Assembly: GCF_024400215.1 (NCBI RefSeq)
Contig: NZ_CP053748.1
Coordinates: forward strand, 3,782,001-3,846,000
Length of the DNA stretch: 64,000 nucleotides
Reading direction: 5' to 3'
Origin: Massilia sp. erpn
Lineage (GTDB): Bacteria > Pseudomonadota > Gammaproteobacteria > Burkholderiales > Burkholderiaceae_D
Shown here: in pieces, positions 35,008 through 42,774 of the stretch
Numbering within the stretch: the stretch's first letter is position 1
How the letters are laid out: each line of letters opens with the position of its first letter
Translations under genes and position numbers: made by a program
The notes under the pieces: model-generated
What the model was told of the DNA's origin: nothing
Database searches by the model: none
What the model saw: only the letters and a program-made list of their open reading frames with translations

Positions 35008-37347
35008 ATGCAGCAACAACCGGGCTGGCGCAGCGGCGCCACGCTTTCCCTCATCCTCGCCATGTCGGCGCTGGCGCTGAGCGCCTGCGGCGGCAGGAAA
35101 TCCGGCGAGCCCTCCAATCCGCCCAGGACGCAGCTGTCCGCCGAAATCCGCCGCACTTCTTTCGGCATCCCGCACATCAAGGCCAATGACGAAGCGGGCC
35201 TGGGTTATGGCATCGGCTATGCCTACGCCGAGGACAACGCCTGCCTGCTGGTCGAAGAGATCCTGACCGTCAGCGGCGAGCGCTCCAAATACTTCCTTCC
35301 GGTGGCACAAAGCTTCCCGATGGAGGGGGCGCCGAGCAATCTGGACTCGGATTTCTTTTACCGCGCCGTGAATAGCGAGGCCGCCGTGAACGCCGCGCTG
35401 AACGCACAAAGCACCGAGGTGCGGGAGCTGCTGCGCGGCTATGTGGCCGGTTTCAACGCCTGGTTCGACCAGCCCCAGTCGGGCACGGTGAATGCCGTCT
35501 GCCGCAAGGAGCCCTGGCTGCGCAAGATCACGGAACAAGACCTGGTGCGTCTGATGCGGCGCACCACCATGACCAATGGCTCGGCGAGCTTTGCCGGCGG
35601 CATCGGTGCGGCGCAGCCGCCGGGCAGGGCGCAGGCCGCGCCGGCGGCGGCACAGGCGCCCATGCCGCGCCGCACGGCCAGCAATGCCTTGGCCGTGGGC
35701 GGCGAGCGTTCGGAAAATGGGCGCGGCATCGTGCTGGGCCAGCCGCATTTGCCGTGGTTGAATAAAATGCGCTTTTACGAGATGCACCTGACCATCCCCG
35801 GCAAGCTCGATGTGATGGGCGCCAGCCTGCCTGGCCTGCCGGTGATCGGCATCGGCTTCACGCAGAATTTCGCCTGGACCCACACCACCGACACTTCGGC
35901 CCACGCCACCTTCTACGCCTTGCAGCTCGACAGCAAAGATCCGACGCGCTATATCGTGGACGGTCAGTCGATCCCTATGGGCCGGCGCGAGATCAGCATC
36001 GAGGTGCGCAATGGCGAGGGCCAGCTGGTGAAGCAGACGCGCACGCTGTACACGACGGAATACGGCCCGCTGGTGCAGATGCCGGATATGGATCTGAACT
36101 GGACCGCCAGCCGCGCCTTCGCCCTGCGCGACGCGAATGCCGACAACCACCGCATGGTCGAGCAATGGTATGCGATGAACAAGGCCGCTTCGCTGGAGGA
36201 ACTGAAGCAGCTCAACCAGCGCATCGTCGGCAATCCCTGGAATAACACGCTGGCGGCGGACAAGGAGGGTCGTACCCTGTATATGAACGTCTCGCCGGTT
36301 GCCAACCTGCCCAATCTGGCGCAGTGCCAGCTGCCGCAATCGGCCTACCTCGATGGGCAGAACGCCTTCACGCTGGACGGCAGCCGCCAGGCTTGCAACT
36401 GGGTCGACGATGCGGGCGCGCCGCAGGCCGGCATCATGGCCGGTAGCCGGCTGCCGCTACTGGAAAACCGCGACTATGTGCAGAACGCCAATGACAGTGC
36501 CTGGCTGACCAATCTGGCCACGCCCTTGACCGGCTTCTCGCCGCTGGTCAGCAAGCAGGATAACGCGCAGGGTTTGCGCACCCGGCAGCTGCTGACGGAA
36601 ATCCAGTCGCGTCCGAAAAAGCTGGGCATGGCCGATCTGCAGGATATGGCTTTGAACAACAAGGTCTATCTGATGCAGGCGATCCAGGACGATCTGAAAC
36701 TGTACTGCGCCAGCCGCAGCTGGCAACCCGATGCCGGCCGCGCCTGCGCCGCCATGGCCAGTTGGGACGGCCGTGCCGATTTGGACAGCAATATGGCTTA
36801 TGTCTACCTGCGCGGCATGTGGGCCAGGACCATGTCCCGGCTGGAGAGCGACGCCGCCTTCTGGGCTGTGCCTTTCAACGTTGCCGATCCGGTGCACACG
36901 CCGCGCGGCTTGCGCTACCGCGATCCGGCCCTGGCCGAAGCGCTGTCGCTGTCGCTGGACGATGTGATCGTCAACCTGAATGCGAAAGGCGTGCCGCTGG
37001 CCGCGAAGCTGGGCGAGGTGCAGGTGGCGACGGCGGGCGGCCGCCGCATCGGCATCCATGGCGGCGCCGATCAGATGGGGGTATTGAACGCGATCGAAAC
37101 CGATGGGCCGGCGCATGGCGTCTTTGAAGTCAATGCCGGCACCACCTACTTGCAGGTCGTCGGTTTCGATGCGCAAGGGCCGGTGGCGCAAACCCTGCTG
37201 GCCTATTCGCAGTCGTCCGATCCCTCGTCGCCGCATCACAGCGACCAGACCGAACGCTTTTCGCGCAAGCAGTGGATTGCGCTGCCCTTCAGCGAGGCGG
37301 CGATCCAGGCCGATCCGGCTTACCGCAGCAAGACTATAAAACAGTAA
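35008..37347 (+). CDS. Penicillin/AHL acylase-family Ntn hydrolase, lipoprotein (paralog 1)
   Basis: A 779-residue N-terminal nucleophile hydrolase of the penicillin acylase / acyl-homoserine-lactone acylase family. These are made as one chain and self-cleaved into alpha and beta subunits. The predicted new N-terminus and nucleophile is Ser225 in RRTASNALAVGG. Other family marks are IRRTSFGIPHIKA, GYAYAEDN, HLTIPGKLDVMGASLPGLPV and FAWTHTTDTSAH. The start has a lipobox (ALSACGG), so it should be anchored to a membrane, unlike its downstream paralog. The spacer before the nucleophile is Ala/Pro-rich. Substrate (AHL, beta-lactam or lipopeptide side chain) is not determinable. Confidence 0.9.
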   Translation: MQQQPGWRSGATLSLILAMSALALSACGGRKSGEPSNPPRTQLSAEIRRTSFGIPHIKANDEAGLGYGIGYAYAEDNACLLVEEILTVSGERSKYFLPVAQSFPMEGAPSNLDSDFFYRAVNSEAAVNAALNAQSTEVRELLRGYVAGFNAWFDQPQSGTVNAVCRKEPWLRKITEQDLVRLMRRTTMTNGSASFAGGIGAAQPPGRAQAAPAAAQAPMPRRTASNALAVGGERSENGRGIVLGQPHLPWLNKMRFYEMHLTIPGKLDVMGASLPGLPVIGIGFTQNFAWTHTTDTSAHATFYALQLDSKDPTRYIVDGQSIPMGRREISIEVRNGEGQLVKQTRTLYTTEYGPLVQMPDMDLNWTASRAFALRDANADNHRMVEQWYAMNKAASLEELKQLNQRIVGNPWNNTLAADKEGRTLYMNVSPVANLPNLAQCQLPQSAYLDGQNAFTLDGSRQACNWVDDAGAPQAGIMAGSRLPLLENRDYVQNANDSAWLTNLATPLTGFSPLVSKQDNAQGLRTRQLLTEIQSRPKKLGMADLQDMALNNKVYLMQAIQDDLKLYCASRSWQPDAGRACAAMASWDGRADLDSNMAYVYLRGMWARTMSRLESDAAFWAVPFNVADPVHTPRGLRYRDPALAEALSLSLDDVIVNLNAKGVPLAAKLGEVQVATAGGRRIGIHGGADQMGVLNAIETDGPAHGVFEVNAGTTYLQVVGFDAQGPVAQTLLAYSQSSDPSSPHHSDQTERFSRKQWIALPFSEAAIQADPAYRSKTIKQ

Positions 37348-37359
37348 GGAAGGAGGTTG

Positions 37360-37386
37360 GCTGCCGCAGGCGTTGCATGCGGCAGC
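37360..37386 (+). other. Stem-loop between the two acylase genes
   Basis: Perfect 9-bp arms GCTGCCGCA / TGCGGCAGC with a 9-nt loop, 12 nt after the first acylase stop. No U-tract follows (AATAATAAAG), so it may stabilise or partly terminate the upstream message rather than act as a standard terminator. Confidence 0.5.
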
Positions 37387-37474
37387 AATAATAAAGAATT
37401 TACATCTTTCCTCGTTTGCCGGGCAAATTTGCATGGCACAATGGCCCATGTATAAATTGACAAGGAGCCTCCTC

Positions 37475-39808
37475 ATGCAGCAACGGCAGTTGTGGCGCAG
37501 CGGCGCTTTGCTTTCCCTTTTGTTCCTGGCGCTGCCCGCGCCGGCGCAGGACGAAAGCGCGAAGGCGGAAGAGTCCTACCAGCCTTCCAAGTCCCTCTTC
37601 ATCGCCGAAATCCGGCGCACCTCCTTCGGCATCCCGCATATCAAGGCTCTCAATGAGGCCAGCCTCGGTTTTGGCCTGGGTTATGCCTATGCCGAGGATA
37701 ATTTCTGCCTGATCGCTGACGAGATCCTGACGGTGTCCGGCCAGCGCTCGCGCTACTTCGATCCATCCCAGCCCAGTTATCCGTACTGGAGCGCGGCGCC
37801 CAACCTGGAGTCGGACTTCTTCTTCCGCAGCGTGAACGACGAGGCCAACGTGAAGGCGGCATGGAATGCGCAGACGCCTGAAGTGCGCGACCTGCTGCAT
37901 GGTTATGCGGCAGGCTTCAACAGCTATCTGGACCAGACCGGCAGCGCCCATCTGCCCGAGGCTTGCCGCGGCGCGCCCTGGGTGCGCAAGATCAATGAGT
38001 ATGACCTGATCCGCATGGCGCGCCGTATTGCCTTGTTCACCACTTCGGCCATGTTCGTACCGGCCATTTCCAGCGCCCAGCCGCCGGGGCAGGGTGCACG
38101 CCCTGCCGTGGCCACACCCAAGCAGCGCCTGGCCGCCAGCAATGCGCTGGCGGTGGGCGGCGACCGTTCCGCCAATGGACGCGGCATCGTGCTGGGCCAG
38201 CCGCATCTGCCCTGGATCAACCAGCTGCGCTTCTACCAGGCGCACCTGACCATTCCCGGCAAACTCGATGTGATGGGCGTGACCCTGCCGGGCATGCCGG
38301 TGGTGGGCATTGGCTTCACCCGCAACTTCGCCTGGAGCCACACGGTCAACACCTCGGCCCATGCCACCTTGTACGCGCTGGAGCTGGACAGCAAAGACCC
38401 GACCCGTTACCTGGTCGACGGCCGCTCCGTCCCCATGAGCCGGCGCGAGATCAGCGTGGACGTGCGCGGCGCCGATGGCCGCCTGGAAAAACAGACGCGC
38501 ACCCTGTATTCGACCCAGTATGGCCCCGTGCTGCGTTACCCCGACCTGGGCATGGAGTGGAGCAGCACGCGCGCTTATGCCATCCGCGACGCCAACGCGG
38601 CCAACCACCGCGCCATCGAGCAATGGTACGCCATGGGCAAGGCGCGCTCGCTGGAAGAGGTGAAGCAGGTCAACCAGCGCATCGTGGGCAATCCATGGAA
38701 TAACACCGTCGCGGCGGACAAGGATGGCCGCACGCTGTACCTGAATATCTCGCCGACCGCCAATGTGAGGGATCTGGCCGCCTGTGAAGTGGAGCAGGCG
38801 CCGGTGCTGTACACGCTCAACACCGTCACGCTGGATGGCAGCCGCCAAAGCTGCGGCTGGGCCAATGATGCGGGCGCGCCGCAGCCGGGCATCGTGGCCG
38901 GCCGCAATCTGCCGGTGCTGCAAAACCGCGACTATGTGCAGAACGCCAACGACAGCGCCTGGCTGACCAACCTGGCCACGCCGCTGACCGGCTTTGCGCC
39001 GCTGGTCAGCCGCGAGTATCTGCCGCAGGGACCGCGCACGCGCCAGCTCCTGAGCGAAGTGCGGGCGCATCGCCATGCCTTGGGTAGCGCCGACCTGCAG
39101 GACATGGCCTTAAGCGACAAGGCCTTCATCGCCAGCGTGGTGCAGGACGATATGCGCAGCTTCTGCGCCAGCCGCAGCTGGCAGCCGGATGAGCAGGCAG
39201 CCTGCGAACGCATCGGCAGCTGGGATGGCGTGGCTGGCCTGAACAGCAATATGGGTTATGTCTATCTGCGCGGCCTGTGGGAAGGGCTGACGGCCGAGCG
39301 TGACGGACTCTGGGCCGTGCCTTTCGATCCGGCCGATCCGGTGGCGACGCCGCGCGGCCTGGCCTACAGCGATCCGGTGGTGGGTGCCAAGCTGGCGGCG
39401 GCACTGGGCGCGGCCGCGGCCGGGGTCAAGGCGGCCGGCATCGATGCGGACGCGAAACTGGGCGCGGTGCAGCTGTATAGCAGCGCCGGCCGCCGCCTGG
39501 GTATTCCTGGCGCTTCCGATGCGATGGGCGCGCTCAACACCATCGATACCGATCCGCCAGCGGAGGGCGCGCTGAACGTGACCGGCGGCACCAGTTATCT
39601 GCAGGTGGTGGGCTTCGACGACAACGGTCCGGTGGCCAATGCGCTGCTGTCGTACTCGCAATCGGCCAATCCGGCCTCACCCCACCATCTGGACCAGACC
39701 GAGCGCTTTATCCGCAAGGAGTGGATCAAGCTGCCTTTCAGCGATGCCCAGATCGTGGCCGATCCAGCCTACAGCCGCAGGATCATCAGCCGTTTCGACC
39801 TGCCTTGA
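37475..39808 (+). CDS. Penicillin/AHL acylase-family Ntn hydrolase, secreted (paralog 2)
   Basis: A 777-residue close paralog of the gene before it, sharing AEIRRTSFGIPHIKA, the DPTRY and ALDSKDP-like stretches, NQRIVGNPWNNT and the C-terminal SPHH-DQTERF-RK end. The predicted self-cleavage nucleophile is Ser222 in LAASNALAVGG. The signal peptide ends APAQ without a lipobox, so this copy is soluble in the periplasm. The start chosen is ATG 37475, with AAGGAG 7 nt upstream; the frame is open from 37373. A tandem duplication with different anchoring suggests split substrate or location. Confidence 0.9.
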   Translation: MQQRQLWRSGALLSLLFLALPAPAQDESAKAEESYQPSKSLFIAEIRRTSFGIPHIKALNEASLGFGLGYAYAEDNFCLIADEILTVSGQRSRYFDPSQPSYPYWSAAPNLESDFFFRSVNDEANVKAAWNAQTPEVRDLLHGYAAGFNSYLDQTGSAHLPEACRGAPWVRKINEYDLIRMARRIALFTTSAMFVPAISSAQPPGQGARPAVATPKQRLAASNALAVGGDRSANGRGIVLGQPHLPWINQLRFYQAHLTIPGKLDVMGVTLPGMPVVGIGFTRNFAWSHTVNTSAHATLYALELDSKDPTRYLVDGRSVPMSRREISVDVRGADGRLEKQTRTLYSTQYGPVLRYPDLGMEWSSTRAYAIRDANAANHRAIEQWYAMGKARSLEEVKQVNQRIVGNPWNNTVAADKDGRTLYLNISPTANVRDLAACEVEQAPVLYTLNTVTLDGSRQSCGWANDAGAPQPGIVAGRNLPVLQNRDYVQNANDSAWLTNLATPLTGFAPLVSREYLPQGPRTRQLLSEVRAHRHALGSADLQDMALSDKAFIASVVQDDMRSFCASRSWQPDEQAACERIGSWDGVAGLNSNMGYVYLRGLWEGLTAERDGLWAVPFDPADPVATPRGLAYSDPVVGAKLAAALGAAAAGVKAAGIDADAKLGAVQLYSSAGRRLGIPGASDAMGALNTIDTDPPAEGALNVTGGTSYLQVVGFDDNGPVANALLSYSQSANPASPHHLDQTERFIRKEWIKLPFSDAQIVADPAYSRRIISRFDLP

Positions 39809-39826
39809 AGCGGGCAGCCGGCCCGT

Positions 39827-40906
39827 TCAGGCGCGGAACTTGAGCGGGCTGGCCGCTGCCAGATAGCGGCCTTCGCTCTGATGTTCGCGCTGGCGCACCA
39901 TGCCGCGCGCCTGGAACAGCGGGTGCTGCACGGCTTCGCTGGTGCGCAGCACCGGAGTGACGCAGCAGTCGCTGGCGCTGAACGCCTCGCACCATTGCGC
40001 CATGCTGCGGCTGGCGAAGATGGCCTCCAGCTCCGCTTGCACGGCCATGGCATCCGCGCCGCCGGGCTGCTGGCCCAGCTGCCAGTGGCGCGCGGCGAGG
40101 TCGGGCCGCTGCAGCACGGCGCAGCAGGCTTGCCAGAACTTGAGTTCCAGCGCACCCACCGCCATGAAGCGGCCGTCGCGCGTGCGGTAGACGTTGTAGC
40201 AGGGGACGCCCCCGGTCAGCAGCTCGCGTCCCGGTGCAGCGTCGGCGCCATTGTTGAGGGCGACCAGCGGCATGAGGTTATGGGCGAAGACGGCGTCCGT
40301 CATCGAGACGTCGATAAAGCGTCCCGGCCCGCCCATCTTCACCGCCACCAGGGCCGCCAGGATGCCTTGCAGCGCTGTCTGCGCGCCGCCCAGCAGGTCG
40401 CCCACCTGCAGATTGGGCAGGGCGGGCACGCCGTCGGCGCCCACATTCTGTTCCAGCATGCCGGCGTAGCCGATGTAGTTGATGTCGTGGCCGGCCAGCG
40501 CCGCATACGGGCCGTCGGCGCCGTAGCCGGAGATGGCGCACATCACCAGGCGCGGATTGCGCTGCTTGAGCGCCTCCCAGCCCAGTTCCAGCCTGTCCAT
40601 CACGCCGGGGCGGAAGCTTTCGACCAGCACATCGGCCGTTTCCACCAGCGCGAGCAGCTGCTGGCGCTGGGCCGCGTCCTTCAGGTCCAGGCGTAGGAAG
40701 GTCTTGTCGTGGTTGAGGGCGACGAAGAATTGCGACACCTCCCGGCGCGGCGCGCCCATGCTGCGCGCATAGTCGCCGGGGCCGGGATCTTCGATCTTGA
40801 CGACCTCGGCGCCCATTTCGGCTAAATGGCGCGTCGCCATCGGTCCAGGCAGTAGCCGGGTCAGGTCCAGTACGCGGATGCCGGCCAGCGGCTGTTGTAT
40901 ATCCAT
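39827..40906 (-). CDS. CaiB/BaiF CoA-transferase family, alpha-methylacyl-CoA racemase-like
   Basis: A 359-residue family III CoA enzyme. Residues at the racemase catalytic positions are visible: His140 in ALAGHDINYIGYAG, Asp170 in NLQVGDLLGG and Glu254 in AVGALELKFW. This points to the AMACR branch rather than CoA transfer. The opening LAGIRVLDLTRLLPGP and FRPGVMDRLELGW are typical. It would epimerise 2-methyl acyl-CoAs in branched fatty-acid or steroid breakdown. It lies 12 bp downstream of the HDOD gene on the same strand and is convergent with the acylase pair. No other beta-oxidation genes are near. Confidence 0.9.
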   Translation of the reverse strand: MDIQQPLAGIRVLDLTRLLPGPMATRHLAEMGAEVVKIEDPGPGDYARSMGAPRREVSQFFVALNHDKTFLRLDLKDAAQRQQLLALVETADVLVESFRPGVMDRLELGWEALKQRNPRLVMCAISGYGADGPYAALAGHDINYIGYAGMLEQNVGADGVPALPNLQVGDLLGGAQTALQGILAALVAVKMGGPGRFIDVSMTDAVFAHNLMPLVALNNGADAAPGRELLTGGVPCYNVYRTRDGRFMAVGALELKFWQACCAVLQRPDLAARHWQLGQQPGGADAMAVQAELEAIFASRSMAQWCEAFSASDCCVTPVLRTSEAVQHPLFQARGMVRQREHQSEGRYLAAASPLKFRA

Positions 40907-40918
40907 CGGTGCTTTTCC

Positions 40919-42043
40919 TCAGGTATCGGCTTCGGGAATGGCGTGCAGGGTGGCGTAGCAGCGCTGCGCCGCGGGCGGCAGGCCGTCGAACAGGCTGGGA
41001 TCGTCCTCGGCAATCTGGCCTTGCTCGGCCATGATGCGGGCCTTGCTCAGGTAGTCGGCGCGCGCCAGCACCCGGCCCAGCGGCGAGATGGCCGAACCGC
41101 GGCGCATCAGCTCCTGCTCCAGGATCGCCTCGGCCACGCTGGGCGGAAAATGCCATTCCTGCGCCACGCCGGCCGCGATCTGGCGCGTGGCGCCCTGCAG
41201 GCGGGCGCAGAACAGGGCACTGCCCAGGGCGCGGCTTTCGCCGCCGATCTGGTCCATCACGCGCAGGGTGGCCAGCAGGCCGGCGTTCTGCACCAGGCCA
41301 GTGAGGAAGGCGTCGAAAGGTTCGATGCCTTCCGGCGGCGCCAGCATGCGCGCGGCCACGGCGCAGCGCTCCGACTGTTCCCAGATGCGTGGTGCCAACA
41401 GCTTGGTGTAATAGCCGGAATTCAGGTTGATGATGGGACGGAAGGCGACCGTGGTGATCAGCTGGCGCAAGCCTTCCTGGCCGATCACCATGATCGCGTG
41501 TTCCACGCTGGTGATGCCTTGGCCCGAATGGTGAATGGCGTGGTTGGCGAGCCGGATCACGGCGGCCACCAGCACCACGTCGCTGGAGATCTTGCGCGCG
41601 ATCTCGGCCCCGGCGAACTGCTCGCTGCGCAGGCTTTGCAGCACTTGCGGGATCAGTCCCGGCATGCGCCGCATCATGTCGGTGGCGCTGTGCTGGCGCG
41701 ACATCTTGAGCAGGGTGGCCAGCACGCGCTCTTCGGCCAGGTTGGTGTCCAGTTCATCCTTGCCGTAGGTGGCGAAGAGCCAGCGGCAGTAGGCGCTGTT
41801 GATGGCATCTTTCTGATCGAAGGAGGGTACGCCGGTTTCCAGCACGGCGGCGATGGCGGATGGTGGCGGTGGCGCGATCTCGGCGGCCGTCTCGGACATG
41901 GATGGGGCAGGCGGCGCCGCGGCCGGTGGATGTGGCGCGGCGGGCGCTGTCGCATGCGCGGCGCGCGCGGCGGCAACGGGCGGTGCGGCGGTATCGCTGG
42001 CCGCGGCCGAACCGGATAGCAGACGTCTGAGCCACTGGTACAT
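40919..42043 (-). CDS. HDOD-domain signalling protein
   Basis: A 374-residue protein with a Pro/Ala-rich disordered N-terminus (about 15-75) and an HDOD domain (about 115-310) marked by MPGLIPQVLQSL, VLVAAVIRLANHAI, AIMVIGQEGLRQLI and FLTGLVQNAGLLA. HDOD domains resemble HD phosphohydrolases but usually lack metal ligands, and work in signalling scaffolds tied to chemotaxis, c-di-GMP or stress. ATG 42043 has GGGAGGG upstream; an open frame to 42208 crosses the promoter region. It is divergent from cheW, suggesting a shared sensory role. Confidence 0.85.
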   Translation of the reverse strand: MYQWLRRLLSGSAAASDTAAPPVAAARAAHATAPAAPHPPAAAPPAPSMSETAAEIAPPPPSAIAAVLETGVPSFDQKDAINSAYCRWLFATYGKDELDTNLAEERVLATLLKMSRQHSATDMMRRMPGLIPQVLQSLRSEQFAGAEIARKISSDVVLVAAVIRLANHAIHHSGQGITSVEHAIMVIGQEGLRQLITTVAFRPIINLNSGYYTKLLAPRIWEQSERCAVAARMLAPPEGIEPFDAFLTGLVQNAGLLATLRVMDQIGGESRALGSALFCARLQGATRQIAAGVAQEWHFPPSVAEAILEQELMRRGSAISPLGRVLARADYLSKARIMAEQGQIAEDDPSLFDGLPPAAQRCYATLHAIPEADT

Positions 42044-42195
42044 GGATGCCCTCCCTGGACCGCAAACTGTCGTGCAATTGTAGCGCAGGCGGCTTGGCTT
42101 GCGTTGCCGCAACTCCACCGGCCTGCGCAAGGAGTAGCATGAATTCCACGCAGCTTTGTTAGTGCCGCTCAAACCCAATGGTGAAAGGATGCATG

Positions 42196-42705
42196 ATGCA
42201 ATCGTCAAACACGCCAGTTTTGGGGCAGCCGGGCCTGGCCCCGCCGCCGCCCGACGCCGGGCCGCGGCAGTTTCTGACCTTCCGCCTCGGTGGCCTGGAA
42301 TACGCCATCGACTATGGCAAGGTGCGCGAACTGCGCCCCTTCAAAACCCTGGAACGTTTTGCCGCCGACGGGGAAATCGTGAAAGGCGTGGCGCTCTCGC
42401 GCGGTGTCATCATGCCTATCGTCGACATGCGCGTGGCTTTCGGCCAGCGTCCCGCGTCCGAGAACGAGATCGACGTGGTGATCCTCAAGCTCTCCAGCTG
42501 CATCGTGGGCATGGTCACGGATGGCGTGACCGATATCGTGGAAATGAGCGGCGGCCAGATCGCCCCCTTGCCCGATGTGGGCGAGGAGGTCGATTATCTG
42601 ATTGGCCTGGGGCAGGCGCATGGCCGCAAGCTGATCGTGCTCGACATCGACAAGCTGATGTCGCTGCGCCAGGCCAGCCTGGGTTCGCAAACAGTGGCCG
42701 CCTGA
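42196..42705 (+). CDS. cheW: CheW-like chemotaxis coupling protein
   Basis: A 169-residue single-domain CheW protein that links chemoreceptors to the CheA kinase. FLTFRLGGLEYAIDYGKVRE, GVALSRGVIMPIVDMRVAFG and VVILKLSSCIVGMVTDGVTD are family hallmarks. Three in-frame ATGs exist (42178, 42193, 42196); AAAGGA at 42184-42189 gives the best spacing (6 nt) to 42196. It stands alone, divergent from the HDOD gene, with no cheA or receptor nearby, so it may be an accessory coupling protein rather than the main one. Confidence 0.9.
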   Translation: MQSSNTPVLGQPGLAPPPPDAGPRQFLTFRLGGLEYAIDYGKVRELRPFKTLERFAADGEIVKGVALSRGVIMPIVDMRVAFGQRPASENEIDVVILKLSSCIVGMVTDGVTDIVEMSGGQIAPLPDVGEEVDYLIGLGQAHGRKLIVLDIDKLMSLRQASLGSQTVAA

Positions 42706-42721
42706 GACCGGGCAGGCCCGG

Positions 42722-42759
42722 CTCCCGGTCCCGGTCCCGGTCTCGGCTCCCGGTTCCGG
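42722..42759. repeat. CCCGGT-type short tandem repeat between convergent genes
   Basis: Imperfect hexamer copies of CCCGGT (CTCCCGGT, CCCGGT, CCCGGT, CTCGGCTCCCGGT) lie between the cheW and ABC-F gene ends. With ACCGGG around 42708 it can form several stems, so it may act as a structured bidirectional end region. Slippage between strains is expected. Confidence 0.55.
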
Positions 42760-42774
42760 CGGCGCTGGCTGGCC

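Noticed and set aside
37360-37386. Full Rho-independent terminator between the acylases
   Set aside because: The stem is perfect but no U-tract follows on the plus strand, so it is listed only as a stem-loop.
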